From positions 122,302-186,301 of the forward strand of contig NZ_ATZE01000003.1 of assembly GCF_000428045.1 (NCBI RefSeq): DNA of 64,000 bases, in the 5' to 3' direction. Shown here piece after piece: positions 1 to 9,074 of this stretch (the first letter of the stretch is position 1; the number at the start of each line of letters is the position of its first letter). The notes under the pieces are model-generated. The model worked only from the letters and a program-made list of their open reading frames with translations, was not told the DNA's origin and did not search any database. The translations under genes were made by a program, and so were the position numbers. Source of the DNA: Sedimenticola selenatireducens DSM 17993. GTDB lineage: Bacteria > Pseudomonadota > Gammaproteobacteria > Chromatiales > Chromatiaceae.

Positions 1-13
1 GTGGGTTTGATCT

Positions 14-62
14 GTAGGAGGCCCGCTCCGGGCCGAATTCGCGGCGAGGGCGCCGCACCTAC
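14..62. repeat. REP-like double palindrome
   Basis: Two adjacent hairpins lie in the noncoding stretch before uvrD: GGCCCG/CGGGCC (20-25 with 29-34) and GCGGCG/CGCCGC (41-46 with 51-56). The unit is bounded by GTAGG at 14-18 and its complement CCTAC at 58-62. This architecture resembles the dispersed GC-rich extragenic palindromes of many gammaproteobacteria. I saw no second copy in the window, so the family assignment is inference. The rest of 1-358 shows no convincing gene or site beyond whatever promoter drives uvrD. Confidence 0.45.
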
Positions 63-358
63 CGGGCAAATCGCCAAGCCTGATCGTCGTTGGGACAGAG
101 CCAAAAAAAACGGGCATAACGCGAACAATGCCCGTGAGCTTCCATCCCGGATCCCCAGTGCGTGACTCCCTGTACGCGGGATTTATTGTTAATTCCAAGG
201 CAACTTCTGGTTGGTTCACTTTCGTTGCATACGGCTTCTTTATAAAACATGGAGTTCAATGGGAGAATGACAGCGGTCAACCAATCATTCGCTTTATCCC
301 GTTAGCCGTGTCCACACAAGCGGTCGTGATCCAGGGCAACCACTGTTAAGATAATCCG

Positions 359-2524
359 ATGGACGTTTCACATATTCTCGAAGGTTTGAATGATGCCCAG
401 CGCGAGGCGGTCTCCGCCCCGCCGGGTGGTATGCTGGTGCTGGCAGGTGCCGGCAGTGGCAAGACCCGGGTGCTGGTGCACCGGATCGCCTGGTTGCTGC
501 AGGTGGTGGGCGCGGCGCCCTGGAATATCCTGGCGGTTACCTTCACCAACAAGGCGGCCCGGGAGATGAAGGGGCGTATCGAAACCCTGCTGGGCCAGCC
601 GGTGGGGGGCATGTGGGTCGGCACCTTTCATGGCCTCGCCCACCGCCTGCTGCGTGCCCACTGGAAGGATGCCAGTCTGCCGCAGAGTTTCCAGATTCTG
701 GATTCCGACGATCAGTACCGCATGATCAAGCGCCTGCTCAAGGCGATGGATCTGGATGAGGCGCGCTGGCCGCCGCGCCAGGCACAGTGGTTCATTAACG
801 GGCGCAAGGATGAGGGGGTGCGGCCCCAGCATATGGATGATGGGGGCGATCCCTATCAGCGCACCATGATCCGTATCTACAGCGAATATCAGGCTGCCTG
901 TGAACGAGGTGGTGTGGTGGATTTTGCCGAGCTGCTGCTGCGCGCCCATGAACTGCTGCGCGACCGGCCGGATATCCTGCACCACTATCGTGAACGCTTC
1001 CAGCATATCCTGGTGGATGAGTTCCAGGATACCAATACCATCCAGTACGCCTGGCTGCGTCTGCTGGCGGGCGAACAGAACAATCTGTTCGCGGTGGGTG
1101 ACGACGACCAGTCCATTTATGGCTGGCGGGGTGCCCGGGTGGAGCATATTCGGGATTTTCGCAAGCATTTCCCCGCGGCACCGCTGTTGCGGCTGGAGCA
1201 GAACTACCGCTCCACCGCCACCATTCTCAAGGCAGCCAACGCGGTTATCGCCAACAATCCCTCGCGGCTGGGCAAGGAGCTCTGGACCGACGGCAGTGAC
1301 GGCGAGCCGATCCTGCTCTACAACGCCTTCAATGAGGTGGATGAGGCGCGCTTTGTGGCGGAGCGTATTCGTCACTTTACCGAGGAGGGTCACCGCCGGG
1401 ATGAGTGTGCCATCCTCTACCGCTCCAACGCCCAGTCGCGGCAGTTCGAAGAGGCACTGATCCAGGCCCAGCTGCCCTACCGGGTCTATGGCGGCCTGCG
1501 CTTTTTTGAGCGCGCCGAGATCAAGGATGCCCTCGCCTATCTGCGCCTGTTGGCCAACCCCCAGGAAGACCCATCGTTTGAACGGGCGGTCAATCAGCCG
1601 CCCCGTGGTATTGGTCCACGCACCCTGGATGCGGTGCGTGCCCATGCCCGCGACTTCGGCTGCTCCTTGTGGCAGTCCGCTCATGAGCTGGTCCAGGGCG
1701 GCGCCATGGCCAAACGTGCGGCCAGCGCGCTAAATGGTTTTCTGGAACTGATCGCCGAGCAACGGGTGGGTACCCAGGGACTGGCGCTGCACGAGTTGGC
1801 CGATCAGGTGATCACGGTGGCCGGACTGGCGGAGCATTTCCGCAAAAGCCGTGACGGCAAGGGACAGGATCGGGTAGAGAACCTGGAGGAGTTGGTCAAT
1901 GCAGCCCGGGAGTTTACCTATGAAACTGCCGCGGATGAGGATGAGCTGGACCCGCTGTCGGCGTTTCTCTCCCATGCGGCGCTGGAGGCCGGGGAGAATC
2001 AGGGTGACCAGTTTGAAGACTGCGTGCAACTGATGACCCTGCACTCGGCCAAGGGGCTGGAGTTCCCGTTGGTGTTTATCGCCGGGGTGGAGGAGAAGCT
2101 GTTCCCCCACAGCATGTCGGCAGAAGATCCCGAACGACTGGAGGAGGAGCGGCGTCTCTGTTACGTGGGCATGACCCGGGCCATGGAGCAGCTCTACCTC
2201 ACCTATGCCGAGAGTAGGCGATTGCACGGCAGTGAGTCCTATCCCCTGCCCTCGCGTTTCCTGCGGGAGATTCCCGGTGAGCTGGTACGAGAGATCCGCT
2301 CCCGACCTCAGGTCAGCCGCCCGGTTTATGGTGGTGCATCAACCGGCTTTGCGGATGACGCCTGCGGCTTCCAGTTGGGCCAGCGGGTGCTGCATCCCAA
2401 GTTCGGCGAGGGTGTGGTGTTGAATGCCGAGGGTCAGGGCGGCAGTGCCCGGGTCCAGGTCAATTTTGAACAGGCCGGTGCCAAGTGGCTGGTAGTGGCC
2501 TATGCCAATCTACAGCCGATCTGA
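359..2524 (+). CDS. uvrD: DNA helicase II UvrD (SF1A helicase)
   Basis: A 3'-5' ATP-dependent DNA helicase acting in nucleotide excision repair and mismatch repair. The 721-aa product matches the E. coli UvrD length (720). Walker A AGAGSGKT is at residues 29-36, followed by the Walker B region VDEFQDTN, motif III GDDDQSIYGWRGA, MTLHSAKGLEFP and motif VI EERRLCYVGMTRA. The C-terminus carries the UvrD-specific Tudor-like segment (LGQRVLHPKFGEGVV), which favours UvrD over Rep. The ATG at 359 has only a weak upstream ribosome site but fits the family N-terminus. The gene converges on the response regulator, with 15 bases between them. Confidence 0.95.
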   Translation: MDVSHILEGLNDAQREAVSAPPGGMLVLAGAGSGKTRVLVHRIAWLLQVVGAAPWNILAVTFTNKAAREMKGRIETLLGQPVGGMWVGTFHGLAHRLLRAHWKDASLPQSFQILDSDDQYRMIKRLLKAMDLDEARWPPRQAQWFINGRKDEGVRPQHMDDGGDPYQRTMIRIYSEYQAACERGGVVDFAELLLRAHELLRDRPDILHHYRERFQHILVDEFQDTNTIQYAWLRLLAGEQNNLFAVGDDDQSIYGWRGARVEHIRDFRKHFPAAPLLRLEQNYRSTATILKAANAVIANNPSRLGKELWTDGSDGEPILLYNAFNEVDEARFVAERIRHFTEEGHRRDECAILYRSNAQSRQFEEALIQAQLPYRVYGGLRFFERAEIKDALAYLRLLANPQEDPSFERAVNQPPRGIGPRTLDAVRAHARDFGCSLWQSAHELVQGGAMAKRAASALNGFLELIAEQRVGTQGLALHELADQVITVAGLAEHFRKSRDGKGQDRVENLEELVNAAREFTYETAADEDELDPLSAFLSHAALEAGENQGDQFEDCVQLMTLHSAKGLEFPLVFIAGVEEKLFPHSMSAEDPERLEEERRLCYVGMTRAMEQLYLTYAESRRLHGSESYPLPSRFLREIPGELVREIRSRPQVSRPVYGGASTGFADDACGFQLGQRVLHPKFGEGVVLNAEGQGGSARVQVNFEQAGAKWLVVAYANLQPI

Positions 2525-2539
2525 CAGTTTTTCCCCAGG

Positions 2540-2920
2540 TTATTTCCCGTTTCGCTGGGCATGCGTCCGCGGGTTGAGGATATTTTCCACGGCACGCACC
2601 AGGTCATCGGCGGATAGCGGCTTGACGTAGGTGGTGGCGACCACCGGTTTGGCGAGTTGGATAAATTCCGGGTAGGCGGAGATAACGATCACCGGGATTT
2701 TGTATTCGCTGATCAGTTTGAAGATGCCTTCCAGGCCGTCGTGGTCCGGCATTACCAGGTCGGTGATGATCAGCGCCGGCTGGTAGCGCTCCACCAGCTT
2801 CAGGATATCCTTGCTGTTGTCAGCCTGAATCACTTCATAGTGATGGGCTTGCAGCGACAGACTGTAATATTCCCGTAACGGCTCATCATCTTCCAACAGC
2901 AATAAAGTGTGTCCGGCCAT
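2540..2920 (-). CDS. Stand-alone response regulator receiver protein
   Basis: A 126-aa single CheY-like receiver domain with no output domain. The acidic pocket (E10-D11-D12), phosphoacceptor Asp54 (ITDLVMP), Ser81 and Lys100 (YVKPL) are all present, so it should be phosphorylatable. No histidine kinase is adjacent: its neighbours are uvrD (convergent) and an rluA-like gene. It is therefore an orphan that probably works through protein-protein contact or as a phosphorelay intermediate. The partner and pathway cannot be inferred from this window. Confidence 0.85.
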   Translation of the reverse strand: MAGHTLLLLEDDEPLREYYSLSLQAHHYEVIQADNSKDILKLVERYQPALIITDLVMPDHDGLEGIFKLISEYKIPVIVISAYPEFIQLAKPVVATTYVKPLSADDLVRAVENILNPRTHAQRNGK

Positions 2921-3029
2921 GAATGCATATTCCTTTATTTCAGCCTGATATTCGGTCGACTGCCGACGCTATCCCCGATAATTATGGCAGAGATTTCAAC
3001 AGCGGGTACTTTTGGTCGGTGCCGGCGAG

Positions 3030-3710
3030 CTAAAACGGTGGCTCGGATTGAAACTGCATCGGTTTCCCGCTCAGCGGGTGAAGCAGGGAGAGTTCACAGG
3101 CATGTAACAGCAGGCGTGGTGATTGTTGCCGGCATGCAGAGCCGGCATACAGGTTATCGCCAATAATCACATGACCAATGGCGAGCATGTGCACCCGCAG
3201 CTGATGCGAGCGGCCGGTTTCCGGAACCAGTTCCACCCGGCTGCACTCTTTTTCCGGCTGATAGCTCAACAGACGATAGTGGGTAATGGACGGTTTGCCC
3301 GTCTCGTGGTCCACTTTCTGCCTTGGCCGGTTCGGCCAGTCGGTAATCAGCGGCAGGCGAATAGTCCCGGCTGGTGGATCGAGCCGGCCGTCCACGATGG
3401 CGATATAGCGTTTGCCGATCTCCCGTTGCTGGAACAGGCGATTCAGGGCGCGGTGCATTTCCCGGCCACGCGCCATTACCATGATGCCGGAGGTAGCCAT
3501 GTCGAGACGATGCACGATCATGGCGTCGGGAATCCTGGCCTGCACCCGCAGGGCCAGGGAGTCCTGTTTTTCCGCGCCCCGACCGGGCACCGAGAGCAGG
3601 CCGCTGGGCTTGTCCAGAATCAGCAGCGCGTCGTCCTGATAGATGATGTTGAGGCCGACATCCGGAGGCGGCTGGTATTTTCCAAGATCGGCCTGCATCG
3701 CTGGCATCAC
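3030..3710 (-). CDS. rluA: RluA-family RNA pseudouridine synthase
   Basis: A 226-aa protein predicted to isomerise uridine to pseudouridine. The catalytic motif HRLDMATSG places the nucleophilic Asp at residue 70. LLILDKPSGLLSVPG and ETGRSHQLRVHM are further family motifs. Length and the absence of an N-terminal S4 domain fit RluA, which modifies 23S rRNA U746 and tRNA U32 in E. coli, better than RluC or RluD. Its start codon overlaps the stop of the upstream alanyl-tRNA editing gene (ATGA), so the two are probably translationally coupled in a two-gene unit linked to translation fidelity. An internal Met at residue 5 is an alternative start. Confidence 0.88.
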   Translation of the reverse strand: MMPAMQADLGKYQPPPDVGLNIIYQDDALLILDKPSGLLSVPGRGAEKQDSLALRVQARIPDAMIVHRLDMATSGIMVMARGREMHRALNRLFQQREIGKRYIAIVDGRLDPPAGTIRLPLITDWPNRPRQKVDHETGKPSITHYRLLSYQPEKECSRVELVPETGRSHQLRVHMLAIGHVIIGDNLYAGSACRQQSPRLLLHACELSLLHPLSGKPMQFQSEPPF

Positions 3711-4345
3711 TCCACCCGGATCTCGATACGCTCTTTGCCTTTGCCGGGGTTTTTGCGCTTCAGGGTGACGGCGCCGATCTCACTGGTCCGTTTCAAATGG
3801 GTGCCTCCACAAGGGACGCGGGAAAAGCCCTCGATGGCCCAGAAGCGTTTTCCATTGTCACGGTCGCTGTAGTCGCTGGTGATTACAAAATCCTGTGCAG
3901 CTATGGCATTGACCTGTGCCGTCAGATCCGGCAGCAAGCCGCCCAGGCTTTCGCTAAACAGAAAATCGATCCGCGCCTTCTCCTCGGCTATATGGGCGCC
4001 AATCTTTTCAATCCCCGGCAGCGCCCGGTAGACCAGCTCCAGCACCAGTTCACAGGCAAAGTGCAGACGCATCAGGCGATAGCGGCGCGGCCAGTCGATT
4101 TCGATCACTACCCTGTCGCCCGGTTTGAGCGGGTGCCCCGGTTCCAGTGTATAAATGATCTCATGGCCCTGTTTGCTGGCGGCCACAACCGGGCAATTGC
4201 CAATACTGCCCCGGTCGCTCTCCTGGCCACCGGAAAAGGCGTAGAAGATGGTCCGGTCCAGGGTAATATCATTGCCACTGACAGAAGCAATCGTTGCCTC
4301 CAGTCGCGACAGATAAGGGTCTTGCCAGAAAACCTTTTCTACCAT
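3707..4345 (-). CDS. Alanyl-tRNA editing protein, AlaX-like
   Basis: A 212-aa free-standing homologue of the AlaRS editing domain, which hydrolyses mischarged Ser- or Gly-tRNA(Ala) in trans. The family signature FYAFSGGQESDRG is at residues 34-46, and the C-terminal metal motif CGGTHLKR is intact. The first metal motif, usually HxxxH, here reads HFACE (His95, Glu99), so the second histidine is replaced by glutamate. It may be a subfamily in which Glu ligates zinc or the metal site differs. It lies directly upstream of, and overlaps, the rluA-like gene. Family assignment is firm; activity is inferred. Confidence 0.83.
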   Translation of the reverse strand: MVEKVFWQDPYLSRLEATIASVSGNDITLDRTIFYAFSGGQESDRGSIGNCPVVAASKQGHEIIYTLEPGHPLKPGDRVVIEIDWPRRYRLMRLHFACELVLELVYRALPGIEKIGAHIAEEKARIDFLFSESLGGLLPDLTAQVNAIAAQDFVITSDYSDRDNGKRFWAIEGFSRVPCGGTHLKRTSEIGAVTLKRKNPGKGKERIEIRVE

Positions 4346-4353
4346 GGCACCGT

Positions 4354-5742
4354 TTATTCCATGCGCAGCACTTTGCCCGGATTGAGCAGATTGTCCGGGT
4401 CCAGGGACTGTTTGATCTGGCGCATCAGTACCACCCCTTCCGGGTTCTGCTCCTCAAGGAACTGGATCTTGCCCTGCCCGATGCCATGCTCGCCGGTGCA
4501 GGTGCCGTCCATCGCCAGGGCTCGGCGCACCAGCCGGTGATTCAGCTCTTCCGCCTCGTCGATATCCTCGGGGCGATCCGGGTGCGGCAGGATGGCCAGA
4601 TGGAAATTGCCGTCCCCCACGTGGCCCAGCATCACAATGGGCATGCTGGCCCGGTCGATATCCAGGCGGGTCTCGCGAATACACTCCGCCAGACGGGAGA
4701 TCGGCACACAGACATCGGTGGTGATGGCGCGGGTGCCCGGCTGCAGTTGCAGTGCTGAAGGGTAGGCGTCGTGACGGGCCTTCCAAAGCCGGTTGCGCTC
4801 CTCGCTACGAGTGGTCCAGGTAAAGTCGCTGCCGTTGAATTCACTGGCGATGCCCTGCACCGCCTCGGCCTGCTCCCTGACACTGGCTTCGCTGCCGTGA
4901 AACTCGAGGAACAGGTGGGGTTGCTCCGGATAGTCCATTTTCGAGTAGCGGTTGATGGCCTGCATCATCAATGCGTCGAGCAGTTCGATGCGGGCGACCG
5001 GTATACCCGACTGAATGGTGAGAATCACCATATTGATGGCATCATCCACGCTCGGGAAGCCGCAGACAGCCGAAGAGATCGCCTCCTGCAGGCCGTGCAG
5101 CCGCAGGGTCACCTCGGTAATGATTCCGAGGGTACCCTCCGAGCCGATAAACAGGTGGGTCAGGTCGTAGCCGGCGGAGGATTTTTTTGCCCGGGTGCCG
5201 GTCTGGATGATGCGTCCGTCCGCCATCACCACCCTGAGTGAGAGTACATTCTCCTTCATGGTGCCGTAGCGCACCGCGTTGGTCCCCGAGGCGCTGGTGG
5301 CCGCCATGCCGCCGAGGGATGCGTTGGCTCCCGGATCGACCGGAAAGAACAGGCCGGTATCGCGCAGATGACTCTCCAGTTGCAACCGGGTCACGCCGGC
5401 CTGTACCGTGCAATCCATGTCATCCTGATTGACTTGCAGAATCTGGTCCATCTGGCTCAGGTCGATGCAGACCCCTCCGTGTAGTGCCTGCACGTGCCCT
5501 TCGATGGCAGTGCCGGTGCCGTAGGCGATCACCGGCACTTTATGGCGGGCGCAGATCTGCATGATCTCACTCACCTCTTCTGTGCTGTGGGCAAAGGCCA
5601 CCGCATCCGGTGGCACGGTCTGGAAGCCGGACTCATCATGCCCGTGATGCTCGCGGACCGCTGGCGCGGTTGAGAGCCGTTCGCCCAGCAGTGTGGACAG
5701 TGCCGGGAGTGCATTTTCTACAGCGCCGTAATTTGTGTTCAT
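4354..5742 (-). CDS. FAD-linked 2-hydroxyacid dehydrogenase (D-lactate/glycolate type, GlcD/Dld2-like)
   Basis: A 462-aa flavoprotein of the FAD_binding_4 plus FAD-oxidase C-terminal family. The N-terminal FAD-binding motif includes PVIAYGTGTAIEGH, followed by DPGANASLGGMAATSASGTNAVRYG. The C-terminal half has the catalytic-region motifs MLGHVGDGNFH and GTCTGEHGIG, and ends in the usual LDPDNLLNPGKVL. It probably oxidises D-lactate or another D-2-hydroxyacid and passes electrons to the respiratory chain. No glcE or glcF partner is adjacent, which favours a D-lactate dehydrogenase (cytochrome-type) over a glycolate oxidase subunit. It lies 8 bases upstream of the AlaX-like gene on the same strand. 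Confidence 0.88.
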   Translation of the reverse strand: MNTNYGAVENALPALSTLLGERLSTAPAVREHHGHDESGFQTVPPDAVAFAHSTEEVSEIMQICARHKVPVIAYGTGTAIEGHVQALHGGVCIDLSQMDQILQVNQDDMDCTVQAGVTRLQLESHLRDTGLFFPVDPGANASLGGMAATSASGTNAVRYGTMKENVLSLRVVMADGRIIQTGTRAKKSSAGYDLTHLFIGSEGTLGIITEVTLRLHGLQEAISSAVCGFPSVDDAINMVILTIQSGIPVARIELLDALMMQAINRYSKMDYPEQPHLFLEFHGSEASVREQAEAVQGIASEFNGSDFTWTTRSEERNRLWKARHDAYPSALQLQPGTRAITTDVCVPISRLAECIRETRLDIDRASMPIVMLGHVGDGNFHLAILPHPDRPEDIDEAEELNHRLVRRALAMDGTCTGEHGIGQGKIQFLEEQNPEGVVLMRQIKQSLDPDNLLNPGKVLRME

Positions 5743-5942
5743 GGTGTCGATGTACCCGAGATGGCCAAAGATTATTCAAGGAATTTTCGCCTACAACCCA
5801 GCGAAGATAAAGCGTGGTCTTTGATGGTTTTCCATACCAATTGCATTGTTGGCAAGGAGGTGGTTTCCTGCCGTTGAATCTTGTATTGTTCAAGGGCCTA
5901 GCCGCAGTATCCCATAATAATTGCCCCGAGGGGTTCTACTCT

Positions 5943-6500
5943 ATGCAAAAACTTTTACGTTTTTCCGGCATTATCGATGCCGTGAATGAACGGATTGGCC
6001 GGCTGATCTCCTGGCTGGTTCTGATCATGGTGCTGCTGGGTGTCTATAATGCGGTGACGCGCAAGTTGAGTCAGACGATCGGTATGGACCTGAGTTCCAA
6101 TGCCTATATCGAAGCGCAGTGGTACATGTTCAGCCTGGTGTTTCTGTGGGGTGCCGGTTATGCCTTGAAGCATCAGGCCCATGTTCGAGTGGATATCCTC
6201 TATTCGCGCGTATCCGAACGCGCCAAGGCGTGGATCGATATCATCGGCACCTGCCTGTTTCTGATTCCGCTGTCGGTACTGATCGTCTGGGTCAGTTACT
6301 CATACGCGGCTGACTCCTGGGCGATCCTGGAAGTCTCGCCCGATCCGGGCGGTTTGCCGCGCTATCTGATCAAGTCGGTTATACCTATCGCCTTTGTGCT
6401 GCTGATTGTTCAGGGCATCAGTGAACTGATCAAACAGATTGCGTTTCTCAAGGGGCAGATCCCCTTCCCCCGATCGGGACATGGGGAGGAAGGGGTATGA
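5943..6500 (+). CDS. dctQ: TRAP transporter small membrane subunit (DctQ-like)
   Basis: A 185-aa protein with four hydrophobic segments (around SWLVLIMVLLGVYNAV, MFSLVFLWGAGYALK, IIGTCLFLIPLSVLIVW and IPIAFVLLIVQGISEL). This is the layout of the small subunit of tripartite ATP-independent periplasmic transporters. The motif GYALKHQAHVRVDI is typical of DctQ. I chose ATG 5943, preceded by a CCGAGGGG ribosome site, over an upstream in-frame start at 5814 that would add 43 unrelated residues. The stop overlaps the dctM start by four bases (ATGA). Substrate is probably a carboxylate, judged from the C4-acid genes nearby. Confidence 0.9.
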   Translation: MQKLLRFSGIIDAVNERIGRLISWLVLIMVLLGVYNAVTRKLSQTIGMDLSSNAYIEAQWYMFSLVFLWGAGYALKHQAHVRVDILYSRVSERAKAWIDIIGTCLFLIPLSVLIVWVSYSYAADSWAILEVSPDPGGLPRYLIKSVIPIAFVLLIVQGISELIKQIAFLKGQIPFPRSGHGEEGV

Positions 6501-7876
6501 ATCCGGACCTGCTAGGTCCCATCATGTTCGGGGGCGCACTGCTGCTGATCTTCATGGGTTATCCGGTGGCCTTTGCTCTGGGCGGTACGGCGCTGGGTTT
6601 TGCCGCCATCGGCATCAACATGGAGCTGTTTGACTTTGCCCTGCTGCAGGCCATGTCGCAACGCATCTTCGGGGTGATGCAGAACTACACCCTGCTGGCC
6701 GTTCCCTTCTTCATCCTGATGGGCATGCTGCTGGAACGAACGGGTCTGGCGGAGGATCTGCTAAAGACCATGGGTATTGCCTTTGGCCGGGTGCGTGGTG
6801 GGCTCGGCTTCTCGGTGGTGATCGTGGGGACCCTGCTGGCGGCGGCGACCGGCGTGGTCGGTGCCACGGTAGTGGCGATGGGCCTGATTGCTTTGCCAAT
6901 CATGTTGGAGTACCGCTATTCCAAGTCTCTTGCCTGCGGCATCATCTCAGCATCCGGTACGCTTGGACAGGTGATTCCGCCCAGTATTGTGCTGATTGTA
7001 CTGGCCGACCAGTTGGGCGCTCCAGTGGGTGACCTTTTTGTTGGATCGCTGATTCCCGGCCTGATGCTCTCCGCCATGTACATGGCCTATATTGGCCTGG
7101 TGGCATTAACCCGGCCAACGCTGGCGCCGGCCATGCCGAAAGAGGCACGTGCCATGGAAGGCAAGAAGCTGAGTCGCGAAATCGGCCTGGTGATGATTCC
7201 GCCACTGGCACTGATCGTGGTGGTGCTGGGGAGCATCTTTGTCGGCTGGGCAACACCCACCGAGGCGGGCGCCTTCGGTGCGGTTGGTGCCATGATCCTG
7301 GCCGTGCTAAAGCGCCGTCTGACCCTATCCTCAATGCTGGAGAGCATGACCGAGACGGCCAAGCTGACCAGTATGGTGATGTTCATTCTGGTGGGCTCGC
7401 AGGCATTCTCGCTGGTGTTCCGTGGCCTGTATGGCGATCTCTGGGTGGAGGATCTGCTCACTTCCCTGCCCGGTGGTGTAATCGGTTTCCTGATCCTGGT
7501 CAACCTCGCCGTGTTTGTTCTGGGCTTCTTTATCGACTTCTTCGAGATCGCCTTTATTATCGTGCCCCTGTTGGCCCCGGTGGTGGTGCGAATTCTCGCC
7601 CCGATGTTTGCCGAATTCGATGAGCCGGGACGCATGGCTCTGGTCTGGTTCGGTGTCATGATAGGCATGAACCTGCAGACCTCCTTCCTGACGCCGCCGT
7701 TCGGCTTCTCACTCTTCTATTTGCGGGGTGTGGCGCCCAAGTCGGTGACGACGGCCGATATCTACCGGGGAGCTATCCCGTTCATCATGATTCAGCTGAT
7801 CGGTCTGACCGCGCTGTTCTACTTCCCGCAATTGGTAACCGGGCTGTTGAACATGGGTGTCGGCCAGCCCTATTAG
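6497..7876 (+). CDS. dctM: TRAP transporter large membrane subunit (DctM-like)
   Basis: A 459-aa polytopic permease (about 12 segments) of the DctM family, the Na+- or H+-driven translocation subunit of a TRAP uptake system. It opens with the characteristic FMGYPVAFALGGTALGF. Other family blocks are VPFFILMGMLLERTGLAEDLL, LGQVIPPSIVLIVLADQ, GWATPTEAGAFGAVGA and the C-terminal TSFLTPPFGFSLFYLRG. It is translationally coupled to dctQ. A bidirectional terminator directly follows and separates it from the convergent binding-protein gene dctP. Confidence 0.94.
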   Translation: MNPDLLGPIMFGGALLLIFMGYPVAFALGGTALGFAAIGINMELFDFALLQAMSQRIFGVMQNYTLLAVPFFILMGMLLERTGLAEDLLKTMGIAFGRVRGGLGFSVVIVGTLLAAATGVVGATVVAMGLIALPIMLEYRYSKSLACGIISASGTLGQVIPPSIVLIVLADQLGAPVGDLFVGSLIPGLMLSAMYMAYIGLVALTRPTLAPAMPKEARAMEGKKLSREIGLVMIPPLALIVVVLGSIFVGWATPTEAGAFGAVGAMILAVLKRRLTLSSMLESMTETAKLTSMVMFILVGSQAFSLVFRGLYGDLWVEDLLTSLPGGVIGFLILVNLAVFVLGFFIDFFEIAFIIVPLLAPVVVRILAPMFAEFDEPGRMALVWFGVMIGMNLQTSFLTPPFGFSLFYLRGVAPKSVTTADIYRGAIPFIMIQLIGLTALFYFPQLVTGLLNMGVGQPY

Positions 7877-7898
7877 CGAGGTTGTCGGTCGCTACATG

Positions 7899-7933
7899 AA
7901 AAAGCCCCGGCTTTTAAGGGGCCGGGGCTTTTT
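7899..7933. terminator. Bidirectional intrinsic terminator between dctM and dctP
   Basis: A perfect 13-bp inverted repeat (AAAAAGCCCCGGC at 7899-7911 and GCCGGGGCTTTTT at 7921-7933) with a 9-base loop. A-rich and T-rich tails on either side let it act in both directions, ending the dctQM and dctP transcripts. Confidence 0.92.
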
Positions 7934-7953
7934 AAGTCTCGCGCTGGGGTTGA

Positions 7954-9027
7954 TTACTTGAAGGTGAAGTTGGTGTAGGCCATTTCATTGGAGCCGAGCC
8001 AGGTATCGGAAACCGTCTTGAACGCCTTCCAGCTTTGGTAGATCTCCTTGAAACGTGCGTTTTCGGCGGACAGTTCCTCATACATGGCAAGGCTCTCCTT
8101 GCGCCCTGCTGTGAGGATCTCCTGTGTGTAATCGCGTATCTTGGCACCCTTCTCCACCAGGCGCTTCAATGCCGCCGGGTTTTCGGTATCATATTCGGCC
8201 ATCATGTTCACATTGGCCACGGCTGCAGCGCTACTGATAATCTCCTGAAACTCCTTGGGCAGATCGTCCCACGCCTTCTGGTTGACATAGAGACTCAAAG
8301 TCGGGGCTGGTTCCCACCAGCCCGGGTAGTAGTAGTATGGCGCCACTTTATAAAAGCCGGCCTTCTCGTCATCATAGGGTCCCACCCACTCGGCGGCATC
8401 AATAACGCCACGCTCCAGCGCCGGATAGATCTCCGCACCAGCCAGCACCTGTACCGAGACACCGAGACGGCTCATCACCTTGCCACCAAGACCGGGGATA
8501 CGCATCTTCAGACCCTGCAGATCGGCGACCGCATTCACCTCCTTGCGGAACCACCCCCCCATCTGCATGCCGGTGTTACCGGCAGGGAAATTGATGATGT
8601 TGTGCTCGGCGAAGATCTTGCGCATCGCCTCAAGGCCCCCGCCTTTGTACAGCCAGGCATTCTGCTGGCGGAAGTTGAGGCCGAAGGGTACTGAGCAGTC
8701 GAAGGCCAGGGCGGGATCCTTGCCGATGTAGTAGTAGGAAGCGGTGTGCCCCATCTGCACGGTACCCTGGGATACTGCATCAAATACCTCAAGGCCGCCG
8801 ACCAGCTCACCGCCAGCATAAGGGATGATTTCAAACTGACCGCCGCTCATCGCTTTTACGCGTTCGGCAATGGTTTCGGCACCACCGAAAATGATGTCAA
8901 AGGCCTTTGGGAAACTGGAGGCCATTCTCCAGCGAATCTTCTTTTTGCTTTGGGCAAGTACGGCAGGAGCGGCGCCAGCGGCCACGGCTCCAACGGCTGC
9001 CTTTTTCAGAAAATCACGACGCTTCAT
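7954..9027 (-). CDS. dctP: TRAP transporter periplasmic substrate-binding protein (DctP family)
   Basis: A 357-aa extracytoplasmic solute receptor. The N-terminus MKRRDFLKKAAVG followed by a hydrophobic AGAAPAVLAQ stretch is a twin-arginine-type signal peptide, common for the TRAP subgroup related to Dctp/TakP-like proteins that bind 2-oxo or other organic acids. Family blocks include FPKAFDIIFGGAE, GLKMRIPGLGGKVMSRLG and AAEWVGPYDDEKAGFYK, the last being a carboxylate-binding region. I chose ATG 9027, preceded by AGAGGAGATC, over an upstream start at 9108 that would put 27 residues before the signal peptide. It is convergent with dctQM rather than in their operon, so it has its own promoter. 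Confidence 0.92.
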   Translation of the reverse strand: MKRRDFLKKAAVGAVAAGAAPAVLAQSKKKIRWRMASSFPKAFDIIFGGAETIAERVKAMSGGQFEIIPYAGGELVGGLEVFDAVSQGTVQMGHTASYYYIGKDPALAFDCSVPFGLNFRQQNAWLYKGGGLEAMRKIFAEHNIINFPAGNTGMQMGGWFRKEVNAVADLQGLKMRIPGLGGKVMSRLGVSVQVLAGAEIYPALERGVIDAAEWVGPYDDEKAGFYKVAPYYYYPGWWEPAPTLSLYVNQKAWDDLPKEFQEIISSAAAVANVNMMAEYDTENPAALKRLVEKGAKIRDYTQEILTAGRKESLAMYEELSAENARFKEIYQSWKAFKTVSDTWLGSNEMAYTNFTFK

Positions 9028-9074
9028 CTGGATCTCCTCTGGTTTGGTAACGTTATTATTAGAACAGTGTAGAG

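Noticed and set aside
128-349. 73-codon frame upstream of uvrD
   Set aside because: No ribosome site, no recognisable protein features, and the complementary strand is equally open; looks like chance in noncoding DNA.
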